Assembly (NCBI RefSeq): GCF_019880205.1
Contig: NZ_CP082292.1
Span: forward strand, 1,364,001 to 1,428,000
DNA length: 64,000 bases
From: Pantoea alfalfae
Lineage (GTDB): Bacteria > Pseudomonadota > Gammaproteobacteria > Enterobacterales > Enterobacteriaceae
Direction of reading: 5' to 3'
Positions within the stretch are counted from its first letter, which is position 1; each line of letters begins with the position of its first letter. The position numbers and the translations under genes were made by a program. The notes below the pieces were generated by a model that made no database searches, had not been told where the DNA came from, and was given only the letters and a program-made list of their open reading frames with translations. Positions 21,384 through 31,023 of the stretch are shown here, one piece after another.

Positions 21384-22952
21384 ATGCTCGACACAAATTT
21401 GAAGACGCAGCTCAAGGCTTACCTTGAGAAATTAACCAAACCTGTTGAGTTGATCGCCACCCTGGATGAGGGTGCAAAATCAACCGAGATTCGTGAACTG
21501 TTGGTTGATATCGCCGGCCTGTCTGACAAAGTCAGCTTCCGCGAAGAGAACGATCGTCAGGTGCGTAAGCCCTCATTTCTGATCACTAACCCAGGTTCGA
21601 ACAGCGGCCCGCGTTTTGCCGGTTCCCCACTGGGTCACGAATTTACCTCACTGGTGCTGGCGCTGTTACAGACCGGTGGGCATCCGTCGAAAGAAGCACA
21701 GAGCCTGCTGGATCAGATCGCGGCGCTGGACAGTGACTTCCATTTCGAAACTTACTATTCACTCTCATGCCATAACTGCCCTGACGTCGTACAGGCGCTG
21801 AACCTTATGGCGGTGATTAATCCGCGCATCAGCCACACCGCTATCGACGGTGGCCTGTTCCAGAACGAGATTCAGGAACGTAACGTGATGGGCGTGCCAG
21901 CGGTTTACCTCAATGGTAAAGAGTTTGGTCAGGGTCGCATGAGCCTGGCGGAAATCGTCAGCAAAGTGGATACCAATGCGGATAAACGTGCGGCAGAAGA
22001 GCTGAACAAGCGTGACGCGTATGAAGTCCTGATTATCGGCAGTGGTCCGGCGGGCGCAGCGGCAGCCATCTACTCAGCACGTAAAGGCATCCGTACCGGC
22101 CTGCTGGGTGAGCGTTTTGGCGGCCAGGTGCTTGACACGGTCGATATCGAAAACTATATCTCCGTACCGAAAACCGAAGGGGCAAAACTGGCCGGTTCAC
22201 TGCGCGCACACGTGGATGATTACAACGTGGACGTCATTGAAAGCCAGAGCGCCATCAAACTGATCCCGGCAGCGAAAGAGGGCGGAATGCACGCCATCGA
22301 AACCGCCTCCGGCGCAGTATTGAAATCCCGCAGCATCATCCTGGCGACCGGCGCACGCTGGCGTAACATGGGCGTGCCGGGTGAAGAAGAGTATCGCACC
22401 AAAGGCGTGACCTACTGCCCACACTGCGATGGTCCGCTGTTCAAAGGCAAACGCACAGCGGTGATCGGCGGCGGTAACTCCGGCGTGGAAGCGGCCATCG
22501 ATCTGGCCGGTATCGTTGAACACGTTACGCTGCTGGAGTTTGCCGGTGAGATGCGCGCCGATCAGGTGCTGCAGGATAAGCTGCGCAGCCTGAAGAACGT
22601 TGATGTGATCCTGAACGCGCAGACCACTGAAGTGAAAGGCGACGGCACCAAAGTGACCGGCCTGCACTATATCGACCGTACGACGCAGACCACCCACGAG
22701 CTGCCGCTCTCCGGTATCTTCGTTCAGATCGGTCTGCTGCCGAACACCCCGTGGCTGGAAGGCGCGGTTGAGCGCAACAAAATGGGTGAGATCATCATCG
22801 ATGGTAAATGCGAAACCAGCCTGAAGGGCGTGTTTGCTGCGGGCGACTGCACCACCGTGCCGTACAAACAGATCATCATCGCCAGTGGTGAAGGTGCTAA
22901 AGCCTCACTGAGCGCGTTTGACTATCTGATTCGTACCAAATCGGCTGAATAA
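21384..22952 (+). CDS. ahpF: Alkyl hydroperoxide reductase subunit F
   Basis: NADH-dependent flavoprotein disulfide reductase of 522 residues that recycles AhpC. An N-terminal double-thioredoxin-like domain has the redox pair CHNC near residues 129-132. The FAD/NAD domains follow, with [10 protein letters not shown] near residue 215, the second active pair CPHC near 345-348, and the FAD motif GVFAAGDC near the C-terminus. A terminator follows the gene. No other gene intervenes between ahpC and ahpF, so they form a standard peroxide-defence pair. Confidence 0.98.
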   Translation: MLDTNLKTQLKAYLEKLTKPVELIATLDEGAKSTEIRELLVDIAGLSDKVSFREENDRQVRKPSFLITNPGSNSGPRFAGSPLGHEFTSLVLALLQTGGHPSKEAQSLLDQIAALDSDFHFETYYSLSCHNCPDVVQALNLMAVINPRISHTAIDGGLFQNEIQERNVMGVPAVYLNGKEFGQGRMSLAEIVSKVDTNADKRAAEELNKRDAYEVLIIGSGPAGAAAAIYSARKGIRTGLLGERFGGQVLDTVDIENYISVPKTEGAKLAGSLRAHVDDYNVDVIESQSAIKLIPAAKEGGMHAIETASGAVLKSRSIILATGARWRNMGVPGEEEYRTKGVTYCPHCDGPLFKGKRTAVIGGGNSGVEAAIDLAGIVEHVTLLEFAGEMRADQVLQDKLRSLKNVDVILNAQTTEVKGDGTKVTGLHYIDRTTQTTHELPLSGIFVQIGLLPNTPWLEGAVERNKMGEIIIDGKCETSLKGVFAAGDCTTVPYKQIIIASGEGAKASLSAFDYLIRTKSAE

Positions 22953-22973
22953 CATTTAGTTAACCAGACAATA

Positions 22974-23007
22974 GCCCTTCAGCACGCCTGCTGAGGGGCT
23001 TTTTTTT
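22974..23007 (+). terminator. Rho-independent terminator of ahpCF
   Basis: Stem GCCCTTCAGCA (22974-22984) / TGCTGAGGGGC (22989-22999), with one G-T pair, followed by eight T (23000-23007). It also stands between ahpF and the convergent AEC carrier gene. Confidence 0.93.
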
Positions 23008-23013
23008 AGCCTG

Positions 23014-23973
23014 TTAATAGCCCGCCAGTGTCATCAGCATCATCCATATCGGCGTCGTCACCGCCGCAAATACCGTTGAAAACAGCATACTCGCCGCCGC
23101 CGGGCCGGTAATGACATTGAACTTCTGCGACATCAGATAGACGTTAACCCCGACTGCCATCGATCCCAGCAGTACCACCACTTTACTCTCCAGCGGTGGC
23201 AAATCGGTCAGCCACGCGATAGCCCATACCGTCATCGGCTGCAGCACCAGCTTCAGCAGGCAGAGGGTATAGCTCTCTTTAAGTCCTTCCCGCACCCGAT
23301 AATGCGCCAGGCTCATGCCCAGCGTCACCAGCGACAGGGGCGCGGCCAGTGAAGCCAGCATCTTTAACGGTTCTGCGGCCAGCATCGGCAAAGGACGCTG
23401 CAGAAAACTCCAGGCCGTCCCGCTGAGAATGCCGATGATGAGTGGATTCTTTACTACCCCAATCAGGGTGCGCCACACGCCTTCCAGCGAGAAGCTGCCC
23501 TGTTTCGCCCATTCGACCGAAACGGTGAGTAAGGTCCAGAGGATCAGGCTGTTAAATACCAGAACCAGCGCCACCGGGGGCAGGGCTTCTGGCCCCAGCA
23601 GTACTGTGGCCACCGGGATCCCCAGCATCACGTTATTGGAAAAGATGCCGCCCAGCGCAAAAACCGACGCCGCTACGCCATCCAGATTGAACAGCCTTGT
23701 TGCCAGCAGTCGCCCCACGATAAACACCAGCAGGCAACTGCCGAAGAAGGCCAGCAACAGGCGCGCATCCACCGGCGGACTTTGCGAGAAGGTGCTCATC
23801 ACCCGAAACAGCATGCAGGGCAGTGCGACGTTAAATACAAAGCGGTTCATCCCTTCGCTGATGCTGGCGGGCCATTTTCCGAGGCGCGTCAGACAGTATC
23901 CCAGCAGGATCAGGATAAACAGCGGGGCTGACAGATAAATTTGATGGCTTAAGCTTTCAAACAGCAGTGGCAT
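23014..23973 (-). CDS. AEC-family (auxin efflux carrier-like) transporter
   Basis: Membrane protein of 319 residues with about ten hydrophobic segments in two halves, the AEC/malonate-carrier fold. Characteristic stretches are NRFVFNVALPCMLFRV, GGIFSNNVMLGIPVATVLLG and PLSLVTLGMSLAHYRV. Members of this family move organic acids or other small anions; the substrate here is unknown. It is convergent with ahpF. The 97-nt gap to the next gene upstream on the same strand is AT-rich and could hold a promoter. Confidence 0.9.
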   Translation of the reverse strand: MPLLFESLSHQIYLSAPLFILILLGYCLTRLGKWPASISEGMNRFVFNVALPCMLFRVMSTFSQSPPVDARLLLAFFGSCLLVFIVGRLLATRLFNLDGVAASVFALGGIFSNNVMLGIPVATVLLGPEALPPVALVLVFNSLILWTLLTVSVEWAKQGSFSLEGVWRTLIGVVKNPLIIGILSGTAWSFLQRPLPMLAAEPLKMLASLAAPLSLVTLGMSLAHYRVREGLKESYTLCLLKLVLQPMTVWAIAWLTDLPPLESKVVVLLGSMAVGVNVYLMSQKFNVITGPAAASMLFSTVFAAVTTPIWMMLMTLAGY

Positions 23974-24070
23974 AGAGAGAGTCTGGTCAGGCGATCATTA
24001 GTTACCAGACTAACAAATTACTAACTAACTGTTAACTTGAACTGTGTCTGGAATGACCGTTGCCCGGACA

Positions 24071-24271
24071 CTAACCTAACCAGCGGCGTGCCTGTCTGTC
24101 ACTGATATCCCGATAATAGACCCGGTGAATAATTTCGCCACAGCCTGTGCAGCGGGCGGAAAGATAGGTGGAGAGGTACTGTCTGCCATTGGGTGCCACG
24201 GCACCCTTGCGTTCAATATTAATCTCCTGCCATCGATGACGGTGTGGAATAAGCGCTAAAAATCGCATCAT
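24071..24271 (-). CDS. Small Cys/His protein, function unknown
   Basis: Predicted protein of 66 residues, basic, with HRHRW near the N-terminus and CTGC in the middle, spaced like a possible single zinc site. I do not recognise the family. Support for a real gene: an AGGA ribosome site 4 nt before the ATG at 24271, no overlapping better frame, and a sensible amino-acid composition (RQARRWLG at the end). It stands alone between the AEC carrier and the thiMD leader. It could be a conserved Erwiniaceae small protein, which needs a homology search to settle. Confidence 0.6.
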   Translation of the reverse strand: MMRFLALIPHRHRWQEINIERKGAVAPNGRQYLSTYLSARCTGCGEIIHRVYYRDISDRQARRWLG

Positions 24272-24529
24272 ACGTCCTGAATAGTATGAAGTTCCGCTTC
24301 AGAAGTTTTTTAACTCCATGAAATAACGTGTTTTTTACGATAATGCTGCGAGCAGGTTAGTTATTATGGGGTCACCAGATTCACTGCGGGAAATATTACT
24401 CATCAGGGTAATAAACACTTCTACTTATAAAGAGGTATTCCGATAGCCCGCAGCATTAAGCCTTTTTTTGTACTGCTGAGAGTTGATCGGGATCATGTGA
24501 ATTGTTTCAGTTCCGATTATTTTCCAGGC

Positions 24530-24568
24530 TTGCTTTAACAGTACGGCTTGCCTATGCTGCAAGCCGTA
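24530..24568 (+). promoter_or_regulatory. thiMD promoter with a palindrome over the -10
   Basis: TTGCTT (24530-24535), a 17-nt spacer and TATGCT (24553-24558) make a good sigma-70 promoter. A start near 24565 would lie just before the TPP aptamer. A perfect 10-bp inverted repeat, TACGGCTTGC (24542-24551) and GCAAGCCGTA (24559-24568), straddles the -10. It looks like an operator, or like a DNA cruciform that is only partly transcribed. Confidence 0.6.
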
Positions 24569-24571
24569 ACA

Positions 24572-24650
24572 CGACTCGGGGTGCCCTTCTTAAATGAAGG
24601 CTGAGAAATACCCGTATTACCTGATCTGGATAATGCCAGCGTAGGGAAGT
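24572..24650 (+). ncRNA. TPP riboswitch (THI element)
   Basis: The aptamer is near-identical to the E. coli thiM THI box. It shows CTCGGGGTGCCC, the P3 hairpin CCTTC/GAAGG, the invariant CTGAGA followed by AATACCCGTA, then CCTGATCTGGATAATGCC and GCGTAGGGAA. It ends 48 nt before the thiM start. In E. coli thiM this aptamer works mainly at translation by hiding the ribosome site when thiamin pyrophosphate binds. No U-tract follows here, which agrees with translational control. Confidence 0.97.
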
Positions 24651-24698
24651 CTGATGCCTGACCGCATTCGCCTTCTTGTTCGCCGGTTGGGAGCTACG

Positions 24699-25496
24699 AT
24701 GACACATCAATCTCAACACCTTTCTGCTGCGCACTTCGCGCCCGTTCTGCACACTTTCCGCCGTCAGTCACCGCTGGTGCACTGCATGACCAATGACGTG
24801 GTCCAGAACTTCACTGCCAATGTGTTACTCGCGCTCAATGCCTCACCGGCAATGGTGATCGATGCTGACGAAGCGGCACAGTTCGGCCGCTTTGCCGATG
24901 CGTTGCTGATTAACGTGGGCACGTTAACCCGCGAGCGCCAGCAGGCGATGCAGGCTGCCGTTATCGCGGCTAATCAGGCGGGCACCCCCTGGACACTCGA
25001 TCCGGTTGCCGTCGGCGCGCTGACGCTGCGCAGCGACTTCTGTCAGCAACTGCTCAGCCAGCAACCGGCGGTGATTCGGGGAAATGCGTCAGAGATTCTG
25101 GCGCTGGCACAACAGGCCGGCGGCGGGCGCGGTGTCGACACGCTGCATCAGGCGGATGCAGCACTCAATGCGGCCCAACAGCTCGCGGAAACCTGGAGCA
25201 CGCTTGTGGTCGTCACCGGTGAAGTGGACTACGCCACCGACGGCCGGCGACTCCTTGCCATAACCGGTGGAAGCCCGTTAATGACGCGCGTGGTCGGAAC
25301 CGGCTGCGCACTTTCTGCTGTAGTGGCGGGATTCACTGCTCTGCCAGGCGATCGGCTGATGAACGTGGCGGCGGCCTGTCAGATAATGGCCCTGTCGGGT
25401 GAAAAGGCAGCGGCGCAGGCAGCCGGACCCGGCAGCTTTGTCACGGCGTTTATTGATGCACTCTGGACGCTGGAGGTAGAGCATGAAGCGCATTAA
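24699..25496 (+). CDS. thiM: Hydroxyethylthiazole kinase
   Basis: Phosphorylates 4-methyl-5-(2-hydroxyethyl)thiazole for thiamin salvage. The protein has 265 residues and contains the family segments [42 protein letters not shown] and the ATP-site [14 protein letters not shown] chose the ATG at 24699 (MTHQSQ), preceded by GGGAG, over an upstream in-frame ATG at 24654 that lies against the riboswitch. It overlaps thiD by 14 nt and is under the TPP riboswitch at 24572-24650. Confidence 0.95.
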   Translation: MTHQSQHLSAAHFAPVLHTFRRQSPLVHCMTNDVVQNFTANVLLALNASPAMVIDADEAAQFGRFADALLINVGTLTRERQQAMQAAVIAANQAGTPWTLDPVAVGALTLRSDFCQQLLSQQPAVIRGNASEILALAQQAGGGRGVDTLHQADAALNAAQQLAETWSTLVVVTGEVDYATDGRRLLAITGGSPLMTRVVGTGCALSAVVAGFTALPGDRLMNVAAACQIMALSGEKAAAQAAGPGSFVTAFIDALWTLEVEHEAH

Positions 25497-26283
25497 TGCT
25501 CTGACGATTGCCGGTACCGATCCCAGTGGCGGCGCGGGCATCCAGGCCGATCTGAAAACCTTCTCAGCTCTGGGTGCCTACGGCACCAGTGTGATTACCG
25601 CGCTGGTGGCACAAAACACCCAGGGCGTGCAGTCGGTTTATCGCATTGCGCCTGACTTTGTTGCCGCCCAGCTCGATTCGGTACTGGATGATGTGCGTAT
25701 CGACAGCGCAAAAATCGGCATGCTGTCTGAAACGGCCATTGTGGAACAGGTTGCAGCCCGGCTGAGGCGTGCTGAGATCCCGTTTGTCGTGCTGGATACG
25801 GTCATGGTCGCGAAAAGTGGTGATGCGCTGCTTTCGCCAGACGCCGTGGCCAGCGTACGGGAGCAGTTATTACCGCAGGTGTCGCTGATCACGCCAAATC
25901 TGCCGGAAGCGGCGGCGTTGCTGGATTGCGCTATCGCCACCAATGAGGCAGAGATGCGCGAGCAGGGGCGGGCCTTGCTGGCACTCGGCTGTCAGGCCGT
26001 GCTGATGAAGGGCGGTCATCTGGCGGCGTCGGAGAGTCCGGACTGGCTGATTACTCACTCAGCGGAACAGCGATTCAGCACGCCACGCGTGCATACCCGT
26101 CATACCCATGGCACCGGCTGCACGCTGTCGGCCGCCTTAGCCGCGTTACGTCCGCGCCATACTGACTGGGCAGAGACGATTGAGGAAGCGAAAAACTGGT
26201 TGCAGCAGGCGCTGTTACAGGCGGATTCGCTGGAGGTCGGGAACGGCATCGGACCGGTGCACCATTTTCATCAGTGGTGGTGA
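25483..26283 (+). CDS. thiD: Hydroxymethylpyrimidine/phosphomethylpyrimidine kinase
   Basis: Ribokinase-fold kinase of 266 residues that phosphorylates HMP and then HMP-P, the pyrimidine branch of thiamin synthesis and salvage. It shows [20 protein letters not shown] at the start, VTPNxxEA-type [11 protein letters not shown], and [13 protein letters not shown] near the catalytic site. The start lies within the end of thiM (14-nt overlap) behind a GGAGGT ribosome site, so the two are translated together under the TPP riboswitch. It is convergent with rspR. Confidence 0.96.
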   Translation: MKRINALTIAGTDPSGGAGIQADLKTFSALGAYGTSVITALVAQNTQGVQSVYRIAPDFVAAQLDSVLDDVRIDSAKIGMLSETAIVEQVAARLRRAEIPFVVLDTVMVAKSGDALLSPDAVASVREQLLPQVSLITPNLPEAAALLDCAIATNEAEMREQGRALLALGCQAVLMKGGHLAASESPDWLITHSAEQRFSTPRVHTRHTHGTGCTLSAALAALRPRHTDWAETIEEAKNWLQQALLQADSLEVGNGIGPVHHFHQWW

Positions 26284-26335
26284 CGGCGAAGGTCCGCATC
26301 GACCTGGTAATCAGGCGGTGCGGGCAGTTTCCGTT

Positions 26336-27022
26336 TCAGGGCGCTTCAAACCAGGCGCTGTTACGCTCGGCAATCGGGGTGATTGAGAAGATCATCTCCT
26401 GCAGGTGACGACGCATCGCCGCTTCGGCGGCATCGGCGTCATGGCGCTTCAGCGCGGCAAAAATCTCTTCATGCTGCTCAATCAGCCTCTCCGGTGGTGA
26501 GACTTCACTCAGCGTCAGAAACCGCACCCTGTCCATAGCCGCTTTTATGTTTTCCACCGTCTCCCAGGCGAGCTTGCAGTCAATGCTTTCAGCGATCAGG
26601 CGATGAAACTCATCGTCCAGAGTGAGGAAAGCCTGGCTGTCATGCCGCTCAGCGGCCATGCGCTGCAGCTGCAGATTATGTTCCAGTGCCATCAGGGCGG
26701 GATCGTCAATCTCCACCGCTGCCCGCCGCACTACCGACACTTCCACCGCCTCACGGATAAACCGGCCATCCGCGACACGTTTAGCGGAGATTTTGCGCAC
26801 GAAGGTGCCGCGCTGCGGCAATACCTGTACCAGTCCGGCTTCAGCCAGCTTTATGAACGCTTCACGCACCGGCTGGCGTGAGACGTTGAAGCGTGCTGAG
26901 ACCTCTTTTTCAGAGAGCAGCGAACCTGGCTGAATTGCGCAGGTAACAATATCTTTGCGCAGATAACGGTAAATCTGCTGATTTACCGGTTCGCTGGTAG
27001 TAATGGTATAGGCGATCGACAT
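26336..27022 (-). CDS. rspR: GntR/FadR-family regulator, RspR-like
   Basis: GntR-family regulator of 228 residues with an N-terminal winged helix (about residues 12-80, PVNQQIYRYLRKDIVTCAIQPGSLLSEKEVS in outline, then VSRQPVREAFIKLAE) and a C-terminal FCD ligand domain. The sequence follows E. coli RspR (YdfH), the local regulator of rspAB. It is the last gene of the minus-strand cluster, 87 nt after ydfI. It probably represses the operon until a sugar acid binds. The ligand is unknown. Confidence 0.87.
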   Translation of the reverse strand: MSIAYTITTSEPVNQQIYRYLRKDIVTCAIQPGSLLSEKEVSARFNVSRQPVREAFIKLAEAGLVQVLPQRGTFVRKISAKRVADGRFIREAVEVSVVRRAAVEIDDPALMALEHNLQLQRMAAERHDSQAFLTLDDEFHRLIAESIDCKLAWETVENIKAAMDRVRFLTLSEVSPPERLIEQHEEIFAALKRHDADAAEAAMRRHLQEMIFSITPIAERNSAWFEAP

Positions 27023-27109
27023 GCAGCAATATCCATATTACGGCTGGCCGGGGCCAGCGCGATGGGAAAGTGTCAGTCTAATCAGCGCACTGCGTCTGCG
27101 CCAGCGCTT

Positions 27110-28570
27110 TTAGCCGCGGTTGAGACACTGATGCACTGTGGCACGCGCGCCCTGGGTGGTGAGTTGCTGATACCAGACAGTCAGTCGGGCAACCACGTCG
27201 CTATTCTGCGCCAGATCCTCGCCGAATACTTCGCGGATGGCGAGCAATGCCCGCACGCGAGACTCACCTTCTTCACTGGTGGCAACGCACTCTGCGAGCT
27301 GCGCTTCCAGCGGATCGCGGATGTCGATCGGCTGACCCTGTTCATCGACGCCGCCGACATAGCGCATCCAGCCCGCTACGCCCAGCAGCAGCAGGTCGCA
27401 GTCACTACCGCGCTGCAGGTGCCAGCGCAGGCTATCGAGCATACGCTGTGGCAGTTTCTGTGTGCCGTCAGTGGCAATCTGTCCGGTGCGATGTTTAATG
27501 GCGCGATTTTCATAACGCGCAATCAGTGAATCGGCATAGGCGTTGAGATCCACGCCCTGAGTGCGCAAAGTAGGAGCCTGCTCATCGATCATCAGTGAAC
27601 GGGCGGCGGCGCGGAAATGGTGATCGGCCATGCAGTCGCTGATGTATTCATAACCGGCAAGGAAGCCGAGATAGGCCAGGAAAGAGTGGCTGCCATTCAG
27701 CATGCGCAGTTTCATCTCTTCATAGGGCAGAACGTCACTGACCAGTTCTGCGCCCGCGTTTTCCCACGCCGGACGACCATTGACGAAGTTATCTTCAATC
27801 ACCCACTGGAAGAAGGGTTCCGCTTCAACCGCAACCGGGTCGCTGGAACCCAGGCGCGCGCTCAGGGCCGCAAACGCCGCATCGGTCATCGCCGGAACGA
27901 TGCGATCGACCATGGTTGAGGGGAAGGTAATGTGCTGCTGAATGTACTCTGCCAGCGCCGGATCCTGCTGCCGCGCCAGTTGCACAATCACGTTGCGGGT
28001 GACATGACCATTTTCCGGCATGTTGTCACAGGACATCACGCTGAAGGCAGGTAGCCCCTGGTCACGGCGGCGGCGGATCGCGGCCAGAATCAGACCTGGC
28101 AGCGAGCGCGGCGCATCCGGATGCTGCAGGTCATGGACGATATCGGGATGATCGGGATTTAAATTGCCACTGGCGGGCTGATGACAGTAGCCTTTTTCAG
28201 TGACGGTCATGGAGACAATCGCCACTTCAGGCTGACTCATGGCGTTAATCACCGCCTCAATACCGTCACTTTTACCGTGCAGCGCCTGGGTAATAACGCC
28301 AATTACCCGGGTATGCAGGGAATCATCAGCCATCTCGGTGAGGGTATAGAGCAGATGCTGCTCACGCAGAGCCTGAATCAGCGCGCCGCTGTTGAGGTTC
28401 ACTTCGCAGTATCCCCAGTCGCTACCCTGTTCAGCCAGCCTGTCGCTGCAAAGTGCCTGATGAGCGCGATGAAAAGCACCAAAACCGATATGCACCATGC
28501 GGGTTTTTAACTGGCTGCGGTCATAAGCGGGGCGCCGGACCTCAGCGGGGAGGCAATCAATCTGTAACAT
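27110..28570 (-). CDS. ydfI: Mannitol dehydrogenase-family oxidoreductase (YdfI/UxuB-like fructuronate reductase)
   Basis: NAD-dependent polyol/hexonate dehydrogenase of 486 residues, long-chain type. It shows the N-terminal Rossmann stretch HIGFGAFHRAHQA, CDNMPENGHVTRN, and the active-site region FVNGRPAWENAGAELV and KLRMLNGSHS with the catalytic lysine. The family interconverts D-fructuronate and D-mannonate (UxuB) or related sugars. E. coli YdfI sits in the same rsp neighbourhood. In this operon it would link the dehydrogenase RspB to the dehydratase RspA. Confidence 0.88.
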   Translation of the reverse strand: MLQIDCLPAEVRRPAYDRSQLKTRMVHIGFGAFHRAHQALCSDRLAEQGSDWGYCEVNLNSGALIQALREQHLLYTLTEMADDSLHTRVIGVITQALHGKSDGIEAVINAMSQPEVAIVSMTVTEKGYCHQPASGNLNPDHPDIVHDLQHPDAPRSLPGLILAAIRRRRDQGLPAFSVMSCDNMPENGHVTRNVIVQLARQQDPALAEYIQQHITFPSTMVDRIVPAMTDAAFAALSARLGSSDPVAVEAEPFFQWVIEDNFVNGRPAWENAGAELVSDVLPYEEMKLRMLNGSHSFLAYLGFLAGYEYISDCMADHHFRAAARSLMIDEQAPTLRTQGVDLNAYADSLIARYENRAIKHRTGQIATDGTQKLPQRMLDSLRWHLQRGSDCDLLLLGVAGWMRYVGGVDEQGQPIDIRDPLEAQLAECVATSEEGESRVRALLAIREVFGEDLAQNSDVVARLTVWYQQLTTQGARATVHQCLNRG

Positions 28571-28590
28571 AGTCCGTCCTTATGGCAAAC

Positions 28591-28607
28591 GGGGCGCAAA
28601 GCGCCCC
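28591..28607 (-). other. Intercistronic hairpin between ydfJ and ydfI
   Basis: GGGGCGC / GCGCCCC with a 3-nt loop forms a perfect 7-bp stem in the 66-nt gap. On the minus strand it is followed by GTTTGCC, too poor in T for full termination. It probably shields mRNA ends or lowers downstream expression. Confidence 0.5.
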
Positions 28608-28636
28608 AAAACATCGTTCTGTTAGCGGAACAACAC

Positions 28637-29920
28637 TCAGACCGAAACCGGTTTATCCTCAGGTTTCGGACTGCGAATCACAAACAGCACCAGGAAAGCC
28701 CCCAGCGCGGCGACACAACCCGCCAGCACAAAGGCGCTATCGAATTTACCGGTATGCTGAACAATAAAGCCGGTGACGATCGGCCCGATGATGCCGGAAA
28801 GGCTCCCCACCAGATGGATAAAGCCGCTGATGCTGCCGATACGACTTTTGTGCACCACATCCTGAATAATCGCCCAGTAGATCGCGCCGGTGATGTAGAG
28901 GAAGAAAATCGACACAGACATCATAATTACCGCAGGCACCACATCTTTTATCGTACCCGCCAGCGCCACACAAATTGCGGCGGCCAGCAGTGAGACCACC
29001 AGCACAATTTTGCGGGACAACAACAGCTTGCCGGTGATGTTAAAGATCTTATCGGAGATCCACCCACCCAGTGCCAGGCCAACGAAACCGACGATCCACG
29101 GGATCATGGTGGTGATGCTCATTGATTTGATATCCAGGCCGTGCGCCTGCACAAGGTAGGCCGGGAACCAGCTCAGGAAGAAGAACAGGATGTAGTTATA
29201 GCAGAAGAAGGCAAATGCCGTGACCAGGATAATCGGCTGGCGCAGGTAGTAGCCAAACGGATGTGACGTTTCTGACAGGTCAACCTCATCATTCGGGCTG
29301 GTGGCTTTCAGGCGATCGATCAGCTGACGCTCTTTTTCGGTGACCAGTTTGCTCTTCGCCGGATTATCAGCGGCAAAGAAGAGCCAGAACGCCATCCATA
29401 CCAGACCGATACAGCAGACGATCACAAAGGCCGGACGCCAGCCATAGGCCAGGGCCAGATAACCAATGATCGGGCCGGCGACTGCGCCACCTAAAGGTGA
29501 CCCGGCACTGAGTAAACCCATCGCCGTGGCGGCCTGTTTCTTCGGGAACCAGCCATTAATTGCTTTGTTAGCCGAAGAGCAGATCGGGCCTTCAGCCATG
29601 CCGAACAGCACACGCAGGATCAGCAGAGACCAGAAGCCAGTGGCCAGCGCGGTCATGCCGCAGAAAATGGACCAGGCACCCACTGCCACGGCCAGTACGA
29701 TTTTTGGACCATAGCGGTCAGTGGCAAGCCCGCCAAGGAAGTTAAACAGGGCATAGCCAAAGAAAAAGCTGCCGAAGATCATGCCAAACTGCTCAGCATT
29801 AATCGCCAGATCTTTCTCTACCAGCGGTACGGTCAGCGACAGGGCGACACGATCGAGGTAGTTAATCATGTAAACCAGGAACAGCAGCAAAACGAGGGTC
29901 CAGCGCAGATTCTTGAACAT
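28637..29920 (-). CDS. ydfJ: MFS sugar-acid transporter (anion:cation symporter family)
   Basis: Twelve-segment major facilitator of 427 residues in the hexuronate/galactonate/glucarate symporter group. It opens with LRWTLVLLLFLVYMINYLDRVALSL and has GGLATDRYGPK after the second segment. I start it at 29920 (MFKNLRW), because an in-frame ATG 51 nt further upstream lacks a ribosome site while CGGAG precedes this one. E. coli ydfJ occupies the same place beside rspB. Likely substrates are hexonates such as gulonate or mannonate. Confidence 0.87.
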   Translation of the reverse strand: MFKNLRWTLVLLLFLVYMINYLDRVALSLTVPLVEKDLAINAEQFGMIFGSFFFGYALFNFLGGLATDRYGPKIVLAVAVGAWSIFCGMTALATGFWSLLILRVLFGMAEGPICSSANKAINGWFPKKQAATAMGLLSAGSPLGGAVAGPIIGYLALAYGWRPAFVIVCCIGLVWMAFWLFFAADNPAKSKLVTEKERQLIDRLKATSPNDEVDLSETSHPFGYYLRQPIILVTAFAFFCYNYILFFFLSWFPAYLVQAHGLDIKSMSITTMIPWIVGFVGLALGGWISDKIFNITGKLLLSRKIVLVVSLLAAAICVALAGTIKDVVPAVIMMSVSIFFLYITGAIYWAIIQDVVHKSRIGSISGFIHLVGSLSGIIGPIVTGFIVQHTGKFDSAFVLAGCVAALGAFLVLFVIRSPKPEDKPVSV

Positions 29921-30002
29921 ACAAACTCCGTGATCTGTTTTATCTTTATAGTCATGCCGGCGGGTACGCACCGGCTGAGGAGACCTGGTGTTCAGCGGAT
30001 AA

Positions 30003-31013
30003 TTAACCCATCTGAAGTATGACTTTGCAGCAGGTGCGCGGATCTTTTTCGAACAGGGTCATCGCGCGTTCAATTTCATGCAGCGGAAAGTAGTGAGTGA
30101 CCAGCTTCTCTGGCTGGATTAACCCTTTTTCCATCCATTCGATCACCTGTGGGAAACGATTGCTGTTAAGACGTGAGGTAAACAGCGACAGCTCCTTACT
30201 GGTCAGGCTCTGCTGAGTAATGCTGCACGGCTCGCCGGAGAAGCCCAGCAGACCGATGCGCGCGGCGGGTGAGGCGAGGGCAGCTGCTTCAGCCAGAATG
30301 GTGGGATGGCACGCCGCGTCGATAATCAGCGTAGGCTGCACGCCCTCAAGTTGTGCCGCCAGCGGGATTTCGCTGTTATCGAACAGTTGATCGGCACCGC
30401 TCTGTTCTGCAAGTGCCAGCCTTTCCGGCAGGCGATCCACCACCATCACCTTTTTAACCTTATAGACGCCCTTCAGCACCTGAATCGCAGTAAGCCCCAT
30501 CGGACCGGCGCCGTAAATCAGCGCCACATCGTCTGGCTGTGGCTTGAGAAACGCGGTGATATTGGCGGCAATAGTGAAAGGCTCAATCAGACTGGCGAGC
30601 CGATCGGGGATGCTGTCCGGCAGGGAAAAGGCATTTTTCGCCGGAGCCAGCGCAAACTCGCTGAAGCCGCCATCACGGTGCACGCCAATCACCTGCAGTG
30701 TGGTGCAGACATTGGGACGGCCTACCGAGCAGGGATAACAGCTGCCGCAGCTCACCACCGGATCCACCGCCACGCGGTCGCCCAGCCGGGCCGGATCAAC
30801 ACCGTCGCCCACCGCGTCAATCACGCCAAAAAACTCGTGACCAATCACTCGCGGATATTTGGCGAACGGGTTATGACCGTGCCAGATATGCACGTCCGAT
30901 CCGCAGATGCTGGCATAGGCCACTTTAATACGGACTTCGCCCGCCGCGGGTTGTGGCCGTGGACGTTCAGCCACCACCAGTTCACCCGGCTGTTCAATAA
31001 CAACGCTTTTCAT
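30003..31013 (-). CDS. rspB: Zn-dependent sugar-acid dehydrogenase RspB
   Basis: Medium-chain zinc dehydrogenase of 336 residues. Catalytic zinc residues appear in SICGSDVHIWHG and VIGHEFFG. A structural cysteine set is seen in CGSCYPCSVGRPNVC, and the NAD site in YGAGPMGLTAIQVL. It matches E. coli RspB. I use the ATG at 31013 (MKSVVIEQPG), preceded by GGAG and 10 nt after rspA, rather than a longer reading that overlaps rspA by more than 150 nt. Related enzymes oxidise L-gulonate to D-fructuronate, a role that fits this operon. Confidence 0.9.
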   Translation of the reverse strand: MKSVVIEQPGELVVAERPRPQPAAGEVRIKVAYASICGSDVHIWHGHNPFAKYPRVIGHEFFGVIDAVGDGVDPARLGDRVAVDPVVSCGSCYPCSVGRPNVCTTLQVIGVHRDGGFSEFALAPAKNAFSLPDSIPDRLASLIEPFTIAANITAFLKPQPDDVALIYGAGPMGLTAIQVLKGVYKVKKVMVVDRLPERLALAEQSGADQLFDNSEIPLAAQLEGVQPTLIIDAACHPTILAEAAALASPAARIGLLGFSGEPCSITQQSLTSKELSLFTSRLNSNRFPQVIEWMEKGLIQPEKLVTHYFPLHEIERAMTLFEKDPRTCCKVILQMG

Positions 31014-31023
31014 CAGCTTCTCC

